Below the pieces are notes generated by a model, which saw only the letters and a program-made list of their open reading frames with translations, did no database searches and had not been told where the DNA came from. A stretch of DNA of 64,000 nucleotides from the NCBI RefSeq assembly GCF_900114205.1, contig NZ_FOSH01000008.1:100665-164664 (forward strand), in the 5' to 3' direction. This DNA is from Methylophaga sulfidovorans (lineage in GTDB: Bacteria > Pseudomonadota > Gammaproteobacteria > Nitrosococcales > Methylophagaceae). This document shows positions 18,028-28,218 of the stretch, piece after piece. Each line of letters begins with the position of its first letter. Positions within the stretch are counted from its first letter, which is position 1. A program made the position numbers and the translations under genes.

Positions 18028-18905
18028 TGCGTATTTTAATAACTGGAAAGAATGGTCAGGTTGGTCATGAGTTAATAAGAAGTCTGTCGTGTCTTGGTGA
18101 GGTTATTGCTACAGACAGTCAAACGCTTGATTTAAGTAAGATAGATGAGTTAGCTGAAAAAGTAGAACATCTGGCGCCAGATTTAATTGTAAATGCTGCA
18201 GCTTATACGGCTGTTGACAGAGCAGAAACTGAACAAGAACTCGCTTATAAGATCAATGCACTTGCCCCCCAAATATTAGCTGAAGTCGCCAAAAGTCGTG
18301 ATATCCCGCTTATTCATTACTCAACCGATTATGTATTTAATGGCAGTGGTGATAAAGCCTGGATCGAAGACGCGGAAACGCAGCCTCTCAATGTTTACGG
18401 CAGAACTAAACTGGCTGGTGAGTTAGCTATCAGCAGCGTGGCAGATAAATATCTGATATTCAGAACCAGCTGGGTCTATGGTGAGAGAGGCGCTAACTTT
18501 CTTAATACTATGAAAAGATTAGCGATTGATAAAGTTCAGCTATCTATAGTTCATGATCAAATAGGCACACCAACTTGGTCTCGACATATTGCAGATGTGA
18601 CGGCACAAGTGATTTCACAAAGTTATCAGCAAGCGGATTTTTGGCAAAAGCATAGTGGTATATACCATTTATCTGGTGCAGGTCGCGCCAGTTGGTTTGA
18701 TTTTGCCCAGCAGATATTTAATTTGATGGCTGCACAGGGACATTCTGTGCCTCAAGTACATCCAATTACTACTCGTGATTATCCTACTCCGGCCAATCGT
18801 CCTGCTCATTCGTTATTGGATAATACAAAGTTAAAACAGCATTTTGGTCTCAACTTACCAGACTGGCGAATCAGCCTTGAGTGGGTGATGAGCGGACAGA
18901 ACTGA
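18027..18905 (+). CDS. rfbD: dTDP-4-dehydrorhamnose reductase
   Basis: A 292-residue SDR that completes dTDP-L-rhamnose. It has LITGKNGQVGHEL at the N-terminus, NAAAYTAVDRAE, HYSTDYVFNGSGDKAW, NVYGRTKLAGE (YxxxK) and FRTSWVYGERGANF. It ends the rhamnose module; a 50-bp gap separates it from the next gene. Confidence 0.95.
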   Translation: MRILITGKNGQVGHELIRSLSCLGEVIATDSQTLDLSKIDELAEKVEHLAPDLIVNAAAYTAVDRAETEQELAYKINALAPQILAEVAKSRDIPLIHYSTDYVFNGSGDKAWIEDAETQPLNVYGRTKLAGELAISSVADKYLIFRTSWVYGERGANFLNTMKRLAIDKVQLSIVHDQIGTPTWSRHIADVTAQVISQSYQQADFWQKHSGIYHLSGAGRASWFDFAQQIFNLMAAQGHSVPQVHPITTRDYPTPANRPAHSLLDNTKLKQHFGLNLPDWRISLEWVMSGQN

Positions 18906-18955
18906 TAAAATTCTGCTTCTGCACGTGTCAGTAAAACTTATTTGAGTGTATTACT

Positions 18956-20893
18956 TTGACTTATCCTTCAATTCTTAAAAAGCTGGGTTTATGGTTTTTG
19001 AATAAACCTCGACCAATAAAAAGAACGATCAGTGTCATACTGGACTTTTTAGCCATTCCATTCTCATTATGGTTAGCTTTTTCTTTACGATTAGGTGAGC
19101 TTTATATTCCACCTAGTAAGCAGTTGTGGATATTCTTTCTTGCACCACTTATAGCTATTCCAATTTTCATAAAATCAGGTTTATATCGGGCTATTATTCG
19201 CTATATCGGTATGGATGCTATATGGACAATTGCCAGAGCGGTGCTACTGTTTACCTTGATTTTTTCTGTCATTGTTTTAACGGCAAATGATCTGGCAGGG
19301 CTTGTTCCAAGAACAGTTTATGCCATTCAGGCAATTATCTTAATGTTGTTTGTGGGTGGTAGTAGAATGATGGCAAGATGGTTGATTGTTAAAAGCGATC
19401 ACCACCTCTGGAAAGAGCTCAATTCGGTTCGTTATATTCCCCCTGTCCTGATTTATGGTGCTGGGCGGGCGGGGGCACAAGTGGCAGCGATGATGAAACT
19501 AAGTAATCAAATGCGTCCTGTGGCTTTTATTGATGATAACGCAACATTATGGCGACAACAAATTAACGGCATGACGGTTTATGGTGTTGATCAGCTTGCC
19601 AAGTTGATTGAACGTTTTAAGGTCAGAGACATCTTGCTGGCGATGCCATCGGCTGGTCGTCGTCGTAGGAGTGAGATATTAAAACTGTTGGAACATTATC
19701 CGGTTCACGTCAGAACATTACCTGATTTGATGGATATTGCTGAAGGGCGTTTGGAAGTTTCTGATATTCAGGAAGTCGATATTGCTGATTTATTGGGGCG
19801 TGAACCTGTCGCGCCGAATAATGATTTACTAAGTGAAAATATTACTGGGAAAGCGGTTATGGTGACCGGCGCTGGTGGTTCTATTGGCTCTGAGCTCTGT
19901 CGGCAAATTATTCATCTATCACCATCGTGTCTGGTTCTTTACGAAGCCAGCGAAATTAATCTTTATCAAATCGAACGTGAATTGGAATCATTGAAATTAG
20001 ATATTCCTGTTTACTCAATTTTGGGATCAGTGCTGAATCAGCAGCGTGTTGAGATGGTATGTCGACGTTTTGGGATTAATACGATTTATCATGCTGCAGC
20101 GTATAAACATGTTCCTATTGTAGAAAGAAATACCAATGAAGGTATCCGCAATAATGTGTTTGGCACATTGCATTGTGCTCAGGCTGCGATTGATGCTGAA
20201 GTTGAAACCTTTGTGCTGATCTCAACCGATAAAGCTGTGCGACCAACGAATACTATGGGCGCTACTAAACGCTTGGCAGAGTTAGTACTACAGGCTTTTG
20301 CCGAATCAAAAACGTTGTATAACAAAACACGTTTTACCATGGTGAGGTTTGGTAATGTATTAGGGTCATCGGGATCTGTGGTGCCATTATTCCGAGACCA
20401 GATTGCCAAAGGTGGCCCGGTAACAGTTACTGACCCTGAGATCATTCGTTATTTTATGACCATTCCTGAAGCTGCAGCTTTAGTTATTCAGGCAGGCGCC
20501 ATGGGCAAAGGCGGCGATGTTTTTGTTCTTGATATGGGCGAACCGGTTAAAATCCTTGATCTAGCCAGACGCATGATTCATTTAAGCGGTTTTACCATAC
20601 GAGATAATGATAACTCTGATGGTGATATTGAAATTGCCTATACCGGTCTCAGACCGGGTGAAAAGCTTTATGAAGAGTTACTCATCGGCGATAATGTGTC
20701 AGCAACCAAGCATGAAAAAATTATGCGGGCAGAAGAATGTGTTATTGAGTGGTCAGCACTGGTGTCAATTATTAGAGAACTGGAACTGGCTAATAAACAT
20801 GATGATAGTCAAAAAGCGCGGGCTATATTATTAGACACGATTGACGGCTTTATCCCTCAATGTGAGTTAAGTGATTGGCTTGGGGAAAGGTAA
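18956..20893 (+). CDS. CapD/WbpM-type membrane-bound nucleotide-sugar 4,6-dehydratase
   Basis: A 645-residue protein: about four N-terminal membrane helices (residues 20-130), a CoA-binding/Rossmann-like region (PPVLIYGAGRAGAQVAAMM), then the catalytic SDR domain with AVMVTGAGGSIGSELCRQI, AAYKHVPIVERN, LISTDKAVRPTNTMGATKR and GLRPGEKLYEELL. Long WbpM/FlaA1-like proteins convert UDP-GlcNAc to UDP-4-keto-6-deoxy-GlcNAc. The catalytic position reads STDKAV...MGATK, with Met in place of the Tyr of YxxxK, as is typical of the long WbpM class. The only usable start is TTG 18956; in-frame stops exclude anything upstream. It probably pairs with the reductase at 39272. Confidence 0.9.
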   Translation: MTYPSILKKLGLWFLNKPRPIKRTISVILDFLAIPFSLWLAFSLRLGELYIPPSKQLWIFFLAPLIAIPIFIKSGLYRAIIRYIGMDAIWTIARAVLLFTLIFSVIVLTANDLAGLVPRTVYAIQAIILMLFVGGSRMMARWLIVKSDHHLWKELNSVRYIPPVLIYGAGRAGAQVAAMMKLSNQMRPVAFIDDNATLWRQQINGMTVYGVDQLAKLIERFKVRDILLAMPSAGRRRRSEILKLLEHYPVHVRTLPDLMDIAEGRLEVSDIQEVDIADLLGREPVAPNNDLLSENITGKAVMVTGAGGSIGSELCRQIIHLSPSCLVLYEASEINLYQIERELESLKLDIPVYSILGSVLNQQRVEMVCRRFGINTIYHAAAYKHVPIVERNTNEGIRNNVFGTLHCAQAAIDAEVETFVLISTDKAVRPTNTMGATKRLAELVLQAFAESKTLYNKTRFTMVRFGNVLGSSGSVVPLFRDQIAKGGPVTVTDPEIIRYFMTIPEAAALVIQAGAMGKGGDVFVLDMGEPVKILDLARRMIHLSGFTIRDNDNSDGDIEIAYTGLRPGEKLYEELLIGDNVSATKHEKIMRAEECVIEWSALVSIIRELELANKHDDSQKARAILLDTIDGFIPQCELSDWLGER

Positions 20894-20968
20894 AGGCAAG
20901 ATCATTCTTTATGATTAGAATCTCAGTTAAACTCTATATAGTGCTATATTTCAAGAGGATTTAATTAA

Positions 20969-22834
20969 GTGTGTGGAATAGTCGGCGGAATCGCTGAAAG
21001 AAATGTTAGCCCTATCTTGATGGAAGGGTTACGAAGACTGGAATATCGCGGGTATGATTCGTCTGGAATGGCGCTACTCGACGATACCAACGCACTTCAT
21101 CGTGTTCGATCTCTAGGTAAAATACAGCAACTACAGGATAAGGTGGATCAGTTAACCGAGCCTTTCACTGGTCGAATCGGTATAGCTCATACACGTTGGG
21201 CAACGCACGGAATACCTTCTGAAAATAATGCACATCCCCATATTTGTAATAACCAAGTGGCGATCGTACATAATGGAATAATTGAGAATTACCAATCATT
21301 AAAGCAAAAACAGCTCACACAAGGCTACCGCTTTACTTCTGAAACGGATACAGAAGTCGTTGCCCATGAAATCCATGCTGAACTGCAACAGGATAATGAT
21401 CTTTTACAGGCGGTTCTGCGTTCTCTGAAAGTTTTTGATGGGGCATACGCTTTAGGCGTAATGGATAAGTCTCATCCTGATATGTTAGTGGCTGCCAGAA
21501 AAGGTAGTCCGCTGGTTATCGGTATCGGCATAGGCGAACACTTTATAGCCTCTGATGTTTCGGCATTGCTTCCCGTTACACAGAATTTTATTTTTCTAGA
21601 AGACGGTGATGTTGCCAAGTTAACCCGGGACAAGGTCGAAATTTATAGTGCGGCAACAGGTGAATTAGTTGAGCGCCCTGTTAAACAGTCAAGCCTCAAT
21701 ATTACGTCGGTTGAGCTGGGTGAGCATCGCCATTACATGCACAAAGAGATCTTTGAACAGCCCCAAGCTGTGATTGACACGTTAGAAGGGCGTATCACTC
21801 AAGAGCAGGTTTTGGTATCGAGTTTTGGCCCCAAAGCTGAGCAAATCTTTAAAACGGTTGAACAAATTCACATCATCGCTTGTGGAACAAGCTATCACGC
21901 AGGTATGGTCACCAAATATTGGATGGAAGACATTATCGGTTTGCCATGTCAGGTTGAAGTGGCCAGTGAGTTCCGTTATCGCAATCCGGTGATTCTGAAT
22001 AACACCTTGTTTGTAATGATAAGTCAATCAGGCGAAACCGCTGATACACTGGCTGCACTGCATCAGATTAATCATTACAGAAAAGCTCATGAACTTGATG
22101 GCATTACTACATTGAGTATCTGTAATGTGGCTGAGAGCAGTCTGACACGTGATGCTGATATGACTTATCTGACGCATGCCGGGCCCGAAATTGGTGTGGC
22201 GTCAACCAAATCATTTACTACTCAGCTTGTTGTACTGGCTTTACTACTCACCAGCTTAGGTAAAGTCCAAAAAAGATTAAGTAAAGAGCGTGAATCTATG
22301 ATCGCAGGTGGTTTGCAGAAACTACCTAATTTGATTCGTATGGCCCTCGAACATGAAGAGGAGATTCGTGATATCTCCCAGTTATTCGCAGATAAACAAC
22401 ATGCTTTATTTCTAGGGCGTGGAACGATGTTCCCCATAGCTCTGGAAGGGGCTTTAAAGTTAAAAGAAATCAGTTATATTCATGCAGAGGCCTATCCTGC
22501 AGGTGAATTGAAGCATGGTCCTTTGGCTTTAATCGATGAAACCATGCCCGTTATTGCTATCGCCCCTCTAGATGATTTATTGGAAAAGTTAAAATCCAAT
22601 TTACAGGAAGTCAAAGCGCGTGGCGGGCAGATGATTGTGTTTGAAGATGAACGCAGTGATATCAGCTCAGAAACCAGTTTCAAAGTCGTGAAAGCCACGA
22701 CCAATGTCGGTCGTATTACCGCACCAATCACATACAATATCTTATTACAGTTACTGTGTTACCACGTTGCCTTAATCAAAGGCACTGATGTGGATCAACC
22801 GAGAAATTTAGCCAAATCCGTTACAGTTGAGTAA
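20969..22834 (+). CDS. glmS: Glutamine-fructose-6-phosphate aminotransferase (isomerising)
   Basis: A 621-residue GlcN-6-P synthase. GTG start at 20969 with AGAGGA upstream. The N-terminal Ntn-amidotransferase has the nucleophile Cys directly after the initiator (CGIVGG), with [14 protein letters not shown] and HTRWATHG. Two SIS domains carry [19 protein letters not shown] and [19 protein letters not shown], and the C-terminus is [13 protein letters not shown]. It supplies GlcN-6-P for UDP-GlcNAc, the precursor of the amino sugars. Its place inside a polysaccharide locus may reflect supply; I cannot tell whether it is the only copy. I see no glmS ribozyme. Confidence 0.96.
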   Translation: MCGIVGGIAERNVSPILMEGLRRLEYRGYDSSGMALLDDTNALHRVRSLGKIQQLQDKVDQLTEPFTGRIGIAHTRWATHGIPSENNAHPHICNNQVAIVHNGIIENYQSLKQKQLTQGYRFTSETDTEVVAHEIHAELQQDNDLLQAVLRSLKVFDGAYALGVMDKSHPDMLVAARKGSPLVIGIGIGEHFIASDVSALLPVTQNFIFLEDGDVAKLTRDKVEIYSAATGELVERPVKQSSLNITSVELGEHRHYMHKEIFEQPQAVIDTLEGRITQEQVLVSSFGPKAEQIFKTVEQIHIIACGTSYHAGMVTKYWMEDIIGLPCQVEVASEFRYRNPVILNNTLFVMISQSGETADTLAALHQINHYRKAHELDGITTLSICNVAESSLTRDADMTYLTHAGPEIGVASTKSFTTQLVVLALLLTSLGKVQKRLSKERESMIAGGLQKLPNLIRMALEHEEEIRDISQLFADKQHALFLGRGTMFPIALEGALKLKEISYIHAEAYPAGELKHGPLALIDETMPVIAIAPLDDLLEKLKSNLQEVKARGGQMIVFEDERSDISSETSFKVVKATTNVGRITAPITYNILLQLLCYHVALIKGTDVDQPRNLAKSVTVE

Positions 22835-22838
22835 AAAT

Positions 22839-24008
22839 ATGAAAATAGCAATCGCAGGGACAGGGTATGTTGGCCTCTCTTTGGCCGTCTTATTAGCTCA
22901 AAAGCATCAAGTCGTGGCGTTAGATATTATTGAGGAGAAGGTAAACCTACTCAATAACAAAAAATCGCCAATCGTTGATGCTGAAATTGAAGATTTTTTA
23001 CAAAATAAAACCCTAGATTTTAGGGCAACACTGGATAAAGCGGATGCCTATAACGGTGCTGATTATGTCGTCATTGCCACACCAACCGACTACGACCCAG
23101 ATACCAACTATTTCAATACAAAGTCTGTAGAAGCGGTTATTCAGGATGTAAAAAGCATTAACCCTGATGCGGTAATGATAATTAAGTCTACTGTGCCAGT
23201 TGGGTATACTGCAGAAATCAAGCAACGATTTGGTGTTGAGAATATTTTCTTCTCACCAGAGTTTTTAAGAGAAGGGAAAGCGCTTTACGATAATTTATAT
23301 CCTTCACGGATTGTGGTGGGAGAGAAAAGTGAGCGTGCAGAAATCTTTGCTAATTTACTTGTTGAAGGCTCGCTAAAACCTGATGTCCATGTTTTGGTGA
23401 CTGATAGTACCGAAGCCGAAGCGATTAAGTTATTCTCGAATACTTACCTTGCTATGCGGGTGGCGTACTTTAATGAGCTTGATAGTTACGCAGAAGCCCA
23501 CGGTTTGGACTCACGTCAGATTATCGAAGGTGTCGGTTTAGATCCACGCATTGGTAGTCACTATAACAATCCTTCTTTTGGCTATGGTGGTTATTGCTTG
23601 CCAAAAGATACTAAACAATTATTGGCCAATTACGAAGATGTGCCTAATAATATTATCAAAGCAATTGTTGATGCCAATACTACGAGAAAAGACTTTATTG
23701 CCAACTCTATTATCAACAGAAATCCCAAAGTTGTCGGCATTTACCGATTAGTGATGAAGTCAGGTTCTGATAATTTTAGAGCTTCAGCTATTCAAGGTGT
23801 AATGAAACGTATTAAAGCCAAGGGTATCGAGGTTATAGTTTATGAGCCTGTACTTGAGGATGCTGAGTTTTTCAGATCAAAAGTCGTGAATGATCTCAAT
23901 CAGTTTAAATCTCAGGCGGACGTAATTTTAGCTAATCGCGTCACTGAAGATATTATAGATGTGAAAGATAAAATTTATACCCGAGATTTATTTGGTGGTG
24001 ATGCTTAG
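22839..24008 (+). CDS. ugd: UDP-glucose 6-dehydrogenase
   Basis: A 389-residue enzyme that oxidises UDP-glucose to UDP-glucuronate with NAD. The start is set at ATG 22839 ([19 protein letters not shown]), 4 bp after glmS; an in-frame TTG at 22827 would overlap glmS. It has [23 protein letters not shown], the Lys of [21 protein letters not shown], and the catalytic Cys in [17 protein letters not shown]. It closely resembles the short E. coli Ugd, including [20 protein letters not shown]. Confidence 0.96.
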   Translation: MKIAIAGTGYVGLSLAVLLAQKHQVVALDIIEEKVNLLNNKKSPIVDAEIEDFLQNKTLDFRATLDKADAYNGADYVVIATPTDYDPDTNYFNTKSVEAVIQDVKSINPDAVMIIKSTVPVGYTAEIKQRFGVENIFFSPEFLREGKALYDNLYPSRIVVGEKSERAEIFANLLVEGSLKPDVHVLVTDSTEAEAIKLFSNTYLAMRVAYFNELDSYAEAHGLDSRQIIEGVGLDPRIGSHYNNPSFGYGGYCLPKDTKQLLANYEDVPNNIIKAIVDANTTRKDFIANSIINRNPKVVGIYRLVMKSGSDNFRASAIQGVMKRIKAKGIEVIVYEPVLEDAEFFRSKVVNDLNQFKSQADVILANRVTEDIIDVKDKIYTRDLFGGDA

Positions 24009-24060
24009 AATGAGAAACTCATCACTGAGTTAATATTTCACTGGTCATAAAATATTTAAT

Positions 24061-24136
24061 GGCACGGATGCCAATACGAAATATCTGAGTAGACTGCCAT
24101 GGATGGCGGGGAAAGTTTATTTCTGGCATCTGTGCC
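24061..24136. repeat. Imperfect inverted repeat with 13-bp arms
   Basis: GGCACGGATGCCA (24061-24073) and TGGCATCTGTGCC (24124-24136) pair over 13 positions with one G-U. Each arm is itself GGCA-N4-TGCC. The loop contains GCCATGGATGGC. It is REP/BIME-like or the stem of a structured RNA; position after ugd also allows a 3' processing or termination role. Confidence 0.55.
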
Positions 24137-24350
24137 ACCTTCTTAAATCATCAAGTCAGCTTATCCTAATGAGTTGGCGCATGGATGAGTCTAGAGTCTA
24201 CACTTCCTTTTGAAGTTATTAATTAATTTTTTTCTGCCAGTCAATTATTAAAGATTTCTACTTATCCTCGGCATGATACCTGAATCGAGTTTCGCAAAAG
24301 TACATTAAGACGACATGTTTTTGTGATGGCTTTAGTCTGATTTTAATTTT

Positions 24351-24373
24351 AAATAGATCATAACTATCTATTT
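24351..24373. repeat. Operator-like inverted repeat upstream of gmd
   Basis: AAATAGAT (24351-24358), 7-bp spacer, ATCTATTT (24366-24373): a perfect 8-bp dyad in AT-rich DNA 133 bp before the gmd start. It could be a regulator site. Confidence 0.4.
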
Positions 24374-24434
24374 TGTATATAAATATGAAGTTAAAACTTG
24401 ATTGTTAGGAGGTATTATTAATACTAAGTTCTGT

Positions 24435-24509
24435 ATGATAGAGTCTTTCCGTTTATACTTAGCCGTTATTTTTAATAAGTTTCAGAAGAATAATCAGGAT
24501 AGTCAATGA
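24435..24509 (+). CDS. Possible 24-residue leader peptide coupled to gmd
   Basis: An ATG at 24435 opens 24 codons ([20 protein letters not shown], then QDSQ) whose TGA overlaps the gmd ATG as ATGA, the classic coupling arrangement. A perfect AGGAGG (24407-24412) lies too far from this ATG but 4 nt before an in-frame ATT at 24417, a rare start codon. A real product is uncertain; the overlap and the orphan Shine-Dalgarno are the evidence. Confidence 0.25.
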   Translation: MIESFRLYLAVIFNKFQKNNQDSQ

Positions 24510-25624
24510 GTAAAGTCGCATTAATCACTGGCATTACAGGGCAAGATGGATCTTATTTAGCCGAGTTTTTACTTGAAAAAGGCTATATCGTTCATGGGAT
24601 AAAACGACGTGCGTCAAGTTTTAACACACAACGTGTCGATCATATCTATCAAGATCCTCACGTCGACAATAAAAACTTTATATTGCACTACGGTGATTTA
24701 ACAGACTCCTCTAACCTGACTCGTATCCTGCAACAAGTTAAACCTGACGAAGTCTATAATCTTGGCGCCCAATCTCATGTCGCAGTCTCTTTTGAGTCAC
24801 CTGAGTACACAGCTGATGTTGATGCGATGGGTACGCTTCGACTCCTGGAAGCTATCCGATTGTTGGGGCTTGAAAAGAAAACACGCTTTTATCAAGCCTC
24901 TACTTCTGAACTTTATGGTTTAGTTCAAGAAATACCCCAAAAAGAAACAACGCCTTTCTACCCTCGATCTCCTTATGCTGTTGCTAAACTCTATGCCTAC
25001 TGGATTACGGTCAACTACCGGGAGTCTTATGGTATGTATGCCTGTAATGGCATTTTGTTTAATCATGAATCTCCCCGTCGTGGTGAAACCTTTGTCACCC
25101 GTAAAATTACCCGTGGTTTAGCGAATATTGCTCAGGGGCTCGAAAAGAAACTCTATATGGGCAATATGGATGCATTACGTGACTGGGGGCATGCAAAAGA
25201 TTATGTGCGGATGCAATGGATGATGTTGCAACAAGAGCAGCCAGAAGATTTTGTTATAGCGACCGGAGTGCAATACTCTGTCCGTCAATTTATTGAATGG
25301 GCAGCCAATGAGTTGGGTATCACTCTACAATTTGAAGGTGAAGGTGTTTCAGAAAAAGGTATTGTTGTTTCTATAGAAGGTGACCATGCTCCTGCTCTCA
25401 GTATAGGTGACGTCATCGTTGAGGTCGATGAACGTTATTTCCGACCTGCAGAGGTGGAAACTTTACTAGGTGATCCTGGAAAGGCTAAACGAGATTTAGG
25501 CTGGGAGCCTGAAATTACCATACAAGAAATGTGTGCTGAGATGATTGTTGAAGATCTTAATATTGCTAAGCGTCACGCATTACTTAAATTACATGGGCAT
25601 GATATTCCCGTTAGTATCGAGTAA
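24506..25624 (+). CDS. gmd: GDP-mannose 4,6-dehydratase
   Basis: A 372-residue SDR that makes GDP-4-keto-6-deoxymannose. It shows [37 protein letters not shown], the catalytic STSELYG and [10 protein letters not shown] (YxxxK), [16 protein letters not shown], and [22 protein letters not shown]. It is full length, like E. coli Gmd. The substrate needs GDP-mannose from ManB/ManC, which are not in the window. fcl follows. Confidence 0.95.
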   Translation: MSKVALITGITGQDGSYLAEFLLEKGYIVHGIKRRASSFNTQRVDHIYQDPHVDNKNFILHYGDLTDSSNLTRILQQVKPDEVYNLGAQSHVAVSFESPEYTADVDAMGTLRLLEAIRLLGLEKKTRFYQASTSELYGLVQEIPQKETTPFYPRSPYAVAKLYAYWITVNYRESYGMYACNGILFNHESPRRGETFVTRKITRGLANIAQGLEKKLYMGNMDALRDWGHAKDYVRMQWMMLQQEQPEDFVIATGVQYSVRQFIEWAANELGITLQFEGEGVSEKGIVVSIEGDHAPALSIGDVIVEVDERYFRPAEVETLLGDPGKAKRDLGWEPEITIQEMCAEMIVEDLNIAKRHALLKLHGHDIPVSIE

Positions 25625-25693
25625 ACAAATCAGTAGATTTTTGTTATTGCTAAACAATATGGCGTTGTCAGTCAGCCCTAATTGAGTTTAAAA

Positions 25694-26764
25694 ATGAATA
25701 AAAAAGATAAAATTTATGTGGCAGGTCATCGCGGCTTAGTTGGTTCGGCATTAATGAGAAGGCTTGAACAACAAGGCTATGAAAATTTGATCGTGAGAAC
25801 TCATAATGAATTGGACTTGACAGTTGAATCAGACGTTGCAAGTTTTTTCCAAAAAGAAAAACCTGACTATGTATTCTTAGCTGCAGCTAAAGTCGGTGGT
25901 ATTCATGCGAATAATACTTATCCGGCTGAATTTATCCGTGATAATTTGGCAATTCAAACTAATCTTATCCACCACGCGTATCTAAATGATGTAAAACGTC
26001 TACTTTTTCTTGGCTCTAGTTGTATTTACCCTAAAAATGCTCCACAGCCCTTAAAAGAAGAATGCCTCCTAACTGGTCCTCTTGAAGAAACTAATCGACC
26101 GTATGCTCTGGCCAAAATTGCCGGCATTGAGATGTGTTGGAGCTATAACCGGCAGTACGGAACACAATTTCTTGCAGCTATGCCAACTAACCTTTATGGA
26201 CCTGGCGATAATTATGATCTCAATAATTCTCACGTTTTGCCAGCACTCATCCGTAAATTTCATCTGGCTAAACTAGCTGGAGAGGGTAATCAAAACGCAA
26301 TACTGCAAGATGAGAAAAATTACGGAAAGCTGCCTGAGCCTCTTAAAACAGAGTTACTCGATTGCTGTGCCTCACAACGTTTGCCAAATGTGGTCATATG
26401 GGGAACAGGCACCCCAAGACGAGAGTTTATGTATAGCGAAGACATGGCTGATGCGTGTATACACTTAATGAATCTTGATGACGAACGTTACAAGCCGCTA
26501 TTGGGGGGGGATCGTAATGATGGTGTGGCGCCGGTAGTGAATATTGGTGTAGGTGAAGATCTCACCATTAAACAACTGGCTGAAATGATTAAAGATGTAG
26601 TTGGGTTTGAAGGTAATTTGAGGTTTGATGAAACGAAACCTGATGGAACTCACCGAAAGTTAATGGATGTTACAAGATTAGAAAAAATTGGTTGGAGCCA
26701 AAGATGCTTTCTTTTTGAGGGGATTTCTCAAGCCTACCATGAGTATGTGAAATACTTTAAATAA
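25694..26764 (+). CDS. fcl: GDP-L-fucose synthase (GDP-4-keto-6-deoxymannose epimerase/reductase)
   Basis: A 356-residue SDR. Start at ATG 25694 ([20 protein letters not shown]); an in-frame TTG at 25682 is a less likely start. It has [52 protein letters not shown] (YxxxK) and [20 protein letters not shown]. About 35 residues longer than the E. coli enzyme, mostly around residues 200-235. An eight-G run at 26503-26510 encodes Leu-Gly-Gly in frame. With gmd it yields GDP-L-fucose. Confidence 0.94.
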   Translation: MNKKDKIYVAGHRGLVGSALMRRLEQQGYENLIVRTHNELDLTVESDVASFFQKEKPDYVFLAAAKVGGIHANNTYPAEFIRDNLAIQTNLIHHAYLNDVKRLLFLGSSCIYPKNAPQPLKEECLLTGPLEETNRPYALAKIAGIEMCWSYNRQYGTQFLAAMPTNLYGPGDNYDLNNSHVLPALIRKFHLAKLAGEGNQNAILQDEKNYGKLPEPLKTELLDCCASQRLPNVVIWGTGTPRREFMYSEDMADACIHLMNLDDERYKPLLGGDRNDGVAPVVNIGVGEDLTIKQLAEMIKDVVGFEGNLRFDETKPDGTHRKLMDVTRLEKIGWSQRCFLFEGISQAYHEYVKYFK

Positions 26765-26859
26765 CATTATTAATGTTAGAGCTAATTTGATACGCATTAA
26801 TGTCAAGATTTTGTAAACGTATAAATGAAAGCTATAAGCAATATTTCAAGGGAATTTAA

Positions 26860-28218
26860 TTGCAATCAGAAAAAGATAGTTATAAGAATTCCGGAAACTC
26901 AAAGATAGATCATGCTTTGATATCTCATGGGGCTAAAAAATATTTGTCTAATGCTTTTTTATCATCAATAGAGCAAGTCCTTAGGCTAGTAGTTTCGTTT
27001 TTCATATCAATTCTCATAATTCGTCAATTAGGGCCAAGTGATTTTGGGCTTTATGCATATGTCACTTCTTATGTGGCAATATTCAGTATTTTGGCTAGAC
27101 TTGGATTGAATAACCTGATAGTTAAAGAGCTTGTTGAACAAAATAAACGTGTTAGCGAAATAATGAACACGGTTTATACACTCAGAGTATTAGGTGCACT
27201 ACCAATTATATTTTTAATGGTAGCTGTATCGTATTTTATTGAAGATGATATTAATACAGTAATTTTAGTATGCATAACAAGTATTGGCTTGATATTTCAG
27301 AGCGCAGAGATCGTTGATTGTTTTTTTCAATCTAAAGTTATCGCAAAACCTGTTGTGGTGCTAAAAATTGCTCAACTAGTGATATCTAGCCTCACAAAAT
27401 TATACCTTTTGACGATAGATGCTGGTGTTGATGCATTTTTATATTTAGTGCTGTTCGATGTGATCATTTTAAGCATTTTTTATTTTGTATCTTATCGTAA
27501 ACAAACCAACCAAAACCTTTCTTTTAACTTCAACTGGAAATACTTCAGGCAACTTCTTAAATTAAGTTGGCCAATTGCGATTTCAAATTTAGCTATGATC
27601 GCATACTTTAAAATGGACATGATTATGTTGTTTTCAATGGTGGATAATGAAGCTGTTGGAATTTATGCTGCGGCAAGTCGTATAAGTGAGGCTTGGTATT
27701 TTATTCCAACTATTCTGACTACTACACTCTTCCCCGCAATATTGCATGCCAGATCTCAGTCCATTTTAGATTATAAAAAGAAAATACGAGGACTCTTCAG
27801 TCTTTTGATATGGATGGGAATTACGATTGCCATTTTGGTAACATTAATGGCTGACTGGATAATAAACACCCTATATGGTGAAAGTTTTGAGGAGGCTAGT
27901 AAAGTATTAATGATTCATATATGGGTAGGAATTTTCATAGCGCTTGGTATGGCGGCTAGTAGATGGTTCATTGCAGAAAATTTACAACATTTATTTGCAT
28001 TAAGAACTTGGTCTGGTTTAGTTGTGAACATTTTTCTAAATATGGTTCTAATTCCTAAATTTTCGATCATTGGAGCTGCAATTGCTACTTTGATCTCGGT
28101 AATATTCGCTAACGTAATTTCATATACATTCAATAAAAAACTATGGCCAATTTTTAATTTAACAATGGTTTCTTTTAACCCTTGGCATTTGGTGAAATCA
28201 CTTAAGGAACTGAGATGA
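26860..28218 (+). CDS. Wzx-like polysaccharide flippase (first of two)
   Basis: A 452-residue MOP-superfamily integral membrane protein with about 12 helices. The N-terminal FISILIIRQLGPSDFGLYAYVTSYVAIF and the KMDMIMLFSMVDNEAVGIYAAASRISEAWYF segment are typical of the RfbX/Wzx group. It would flip undecaprenyl-linked repeat units to the periplasm. Start TTG 26860 is supported by AAGGGA at 26849-26854. DNA here becomes clearly AT-richer than upstream. Overlaps the next gene (ATGA). Confidence 0.88.
   Translation: MQSEKDSYKNSGNSKIDHALISHGAKKYLSNAFLSSIEQVLRLVVSFFISILIIRQLGPSDFGLYAYVTSYVAIFSILARLGLNNLIVKELVEQNKRVSEIMNTVYTLRVLGALPIIFLMVAVSYFIEDDINTVILVCITSIGLIFQSAEIVDCFFQSKVIAKPVVVLKIAQLVISSLTKLYLLTIDAGVDAFLYLVLFDVIILSIFYFVSYRKQTNQNLSFNFNWKYFRQLLKLSWPIAISNLAMIAYFKMDMIMLFSMVDNEAVGIYAAASRISEAWYFIPTILTTTLFPAILHARSQSILDYKKKIRGLFSLLIWMGITIAILVTLMADWIINTLYGESFEEASKVLMIHIWVGIFIALGMAASRWFIAENLQHLFALRTWSGLVVNIFLNMVLIPKFSIIGAAIATLISVIFANVISYTFNKKLWPIFNLTMVSFNPWHLVKSLKELR

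Larger units (their letters stand above)
24009..24505. other. 497-bp non-coding gap between ugd and gmd
   Basis: This is the largest gap of the polysaccharide locus. It has no long ORF. It holds an inverted repeat at 24061-24136, an 8-bp inverted repeat at 24351-24373, a 13-bp palindrome (GTATTATTAATAC, 24412-24424) abutting a perfect AGGAGG, and a short ORF that overlaps the gmd start. It probably contains the promoter and leader of the gmd part of the locus. I see no JUMPstart or ops element (GGCGGTAG). Confidence 0.6.

Noticed and set aside
20894..20968. glmS ribozyme or riboswitch before glmS
   Set aside because: The gap is only 75 bp and lacks the conserved ribozyme core.
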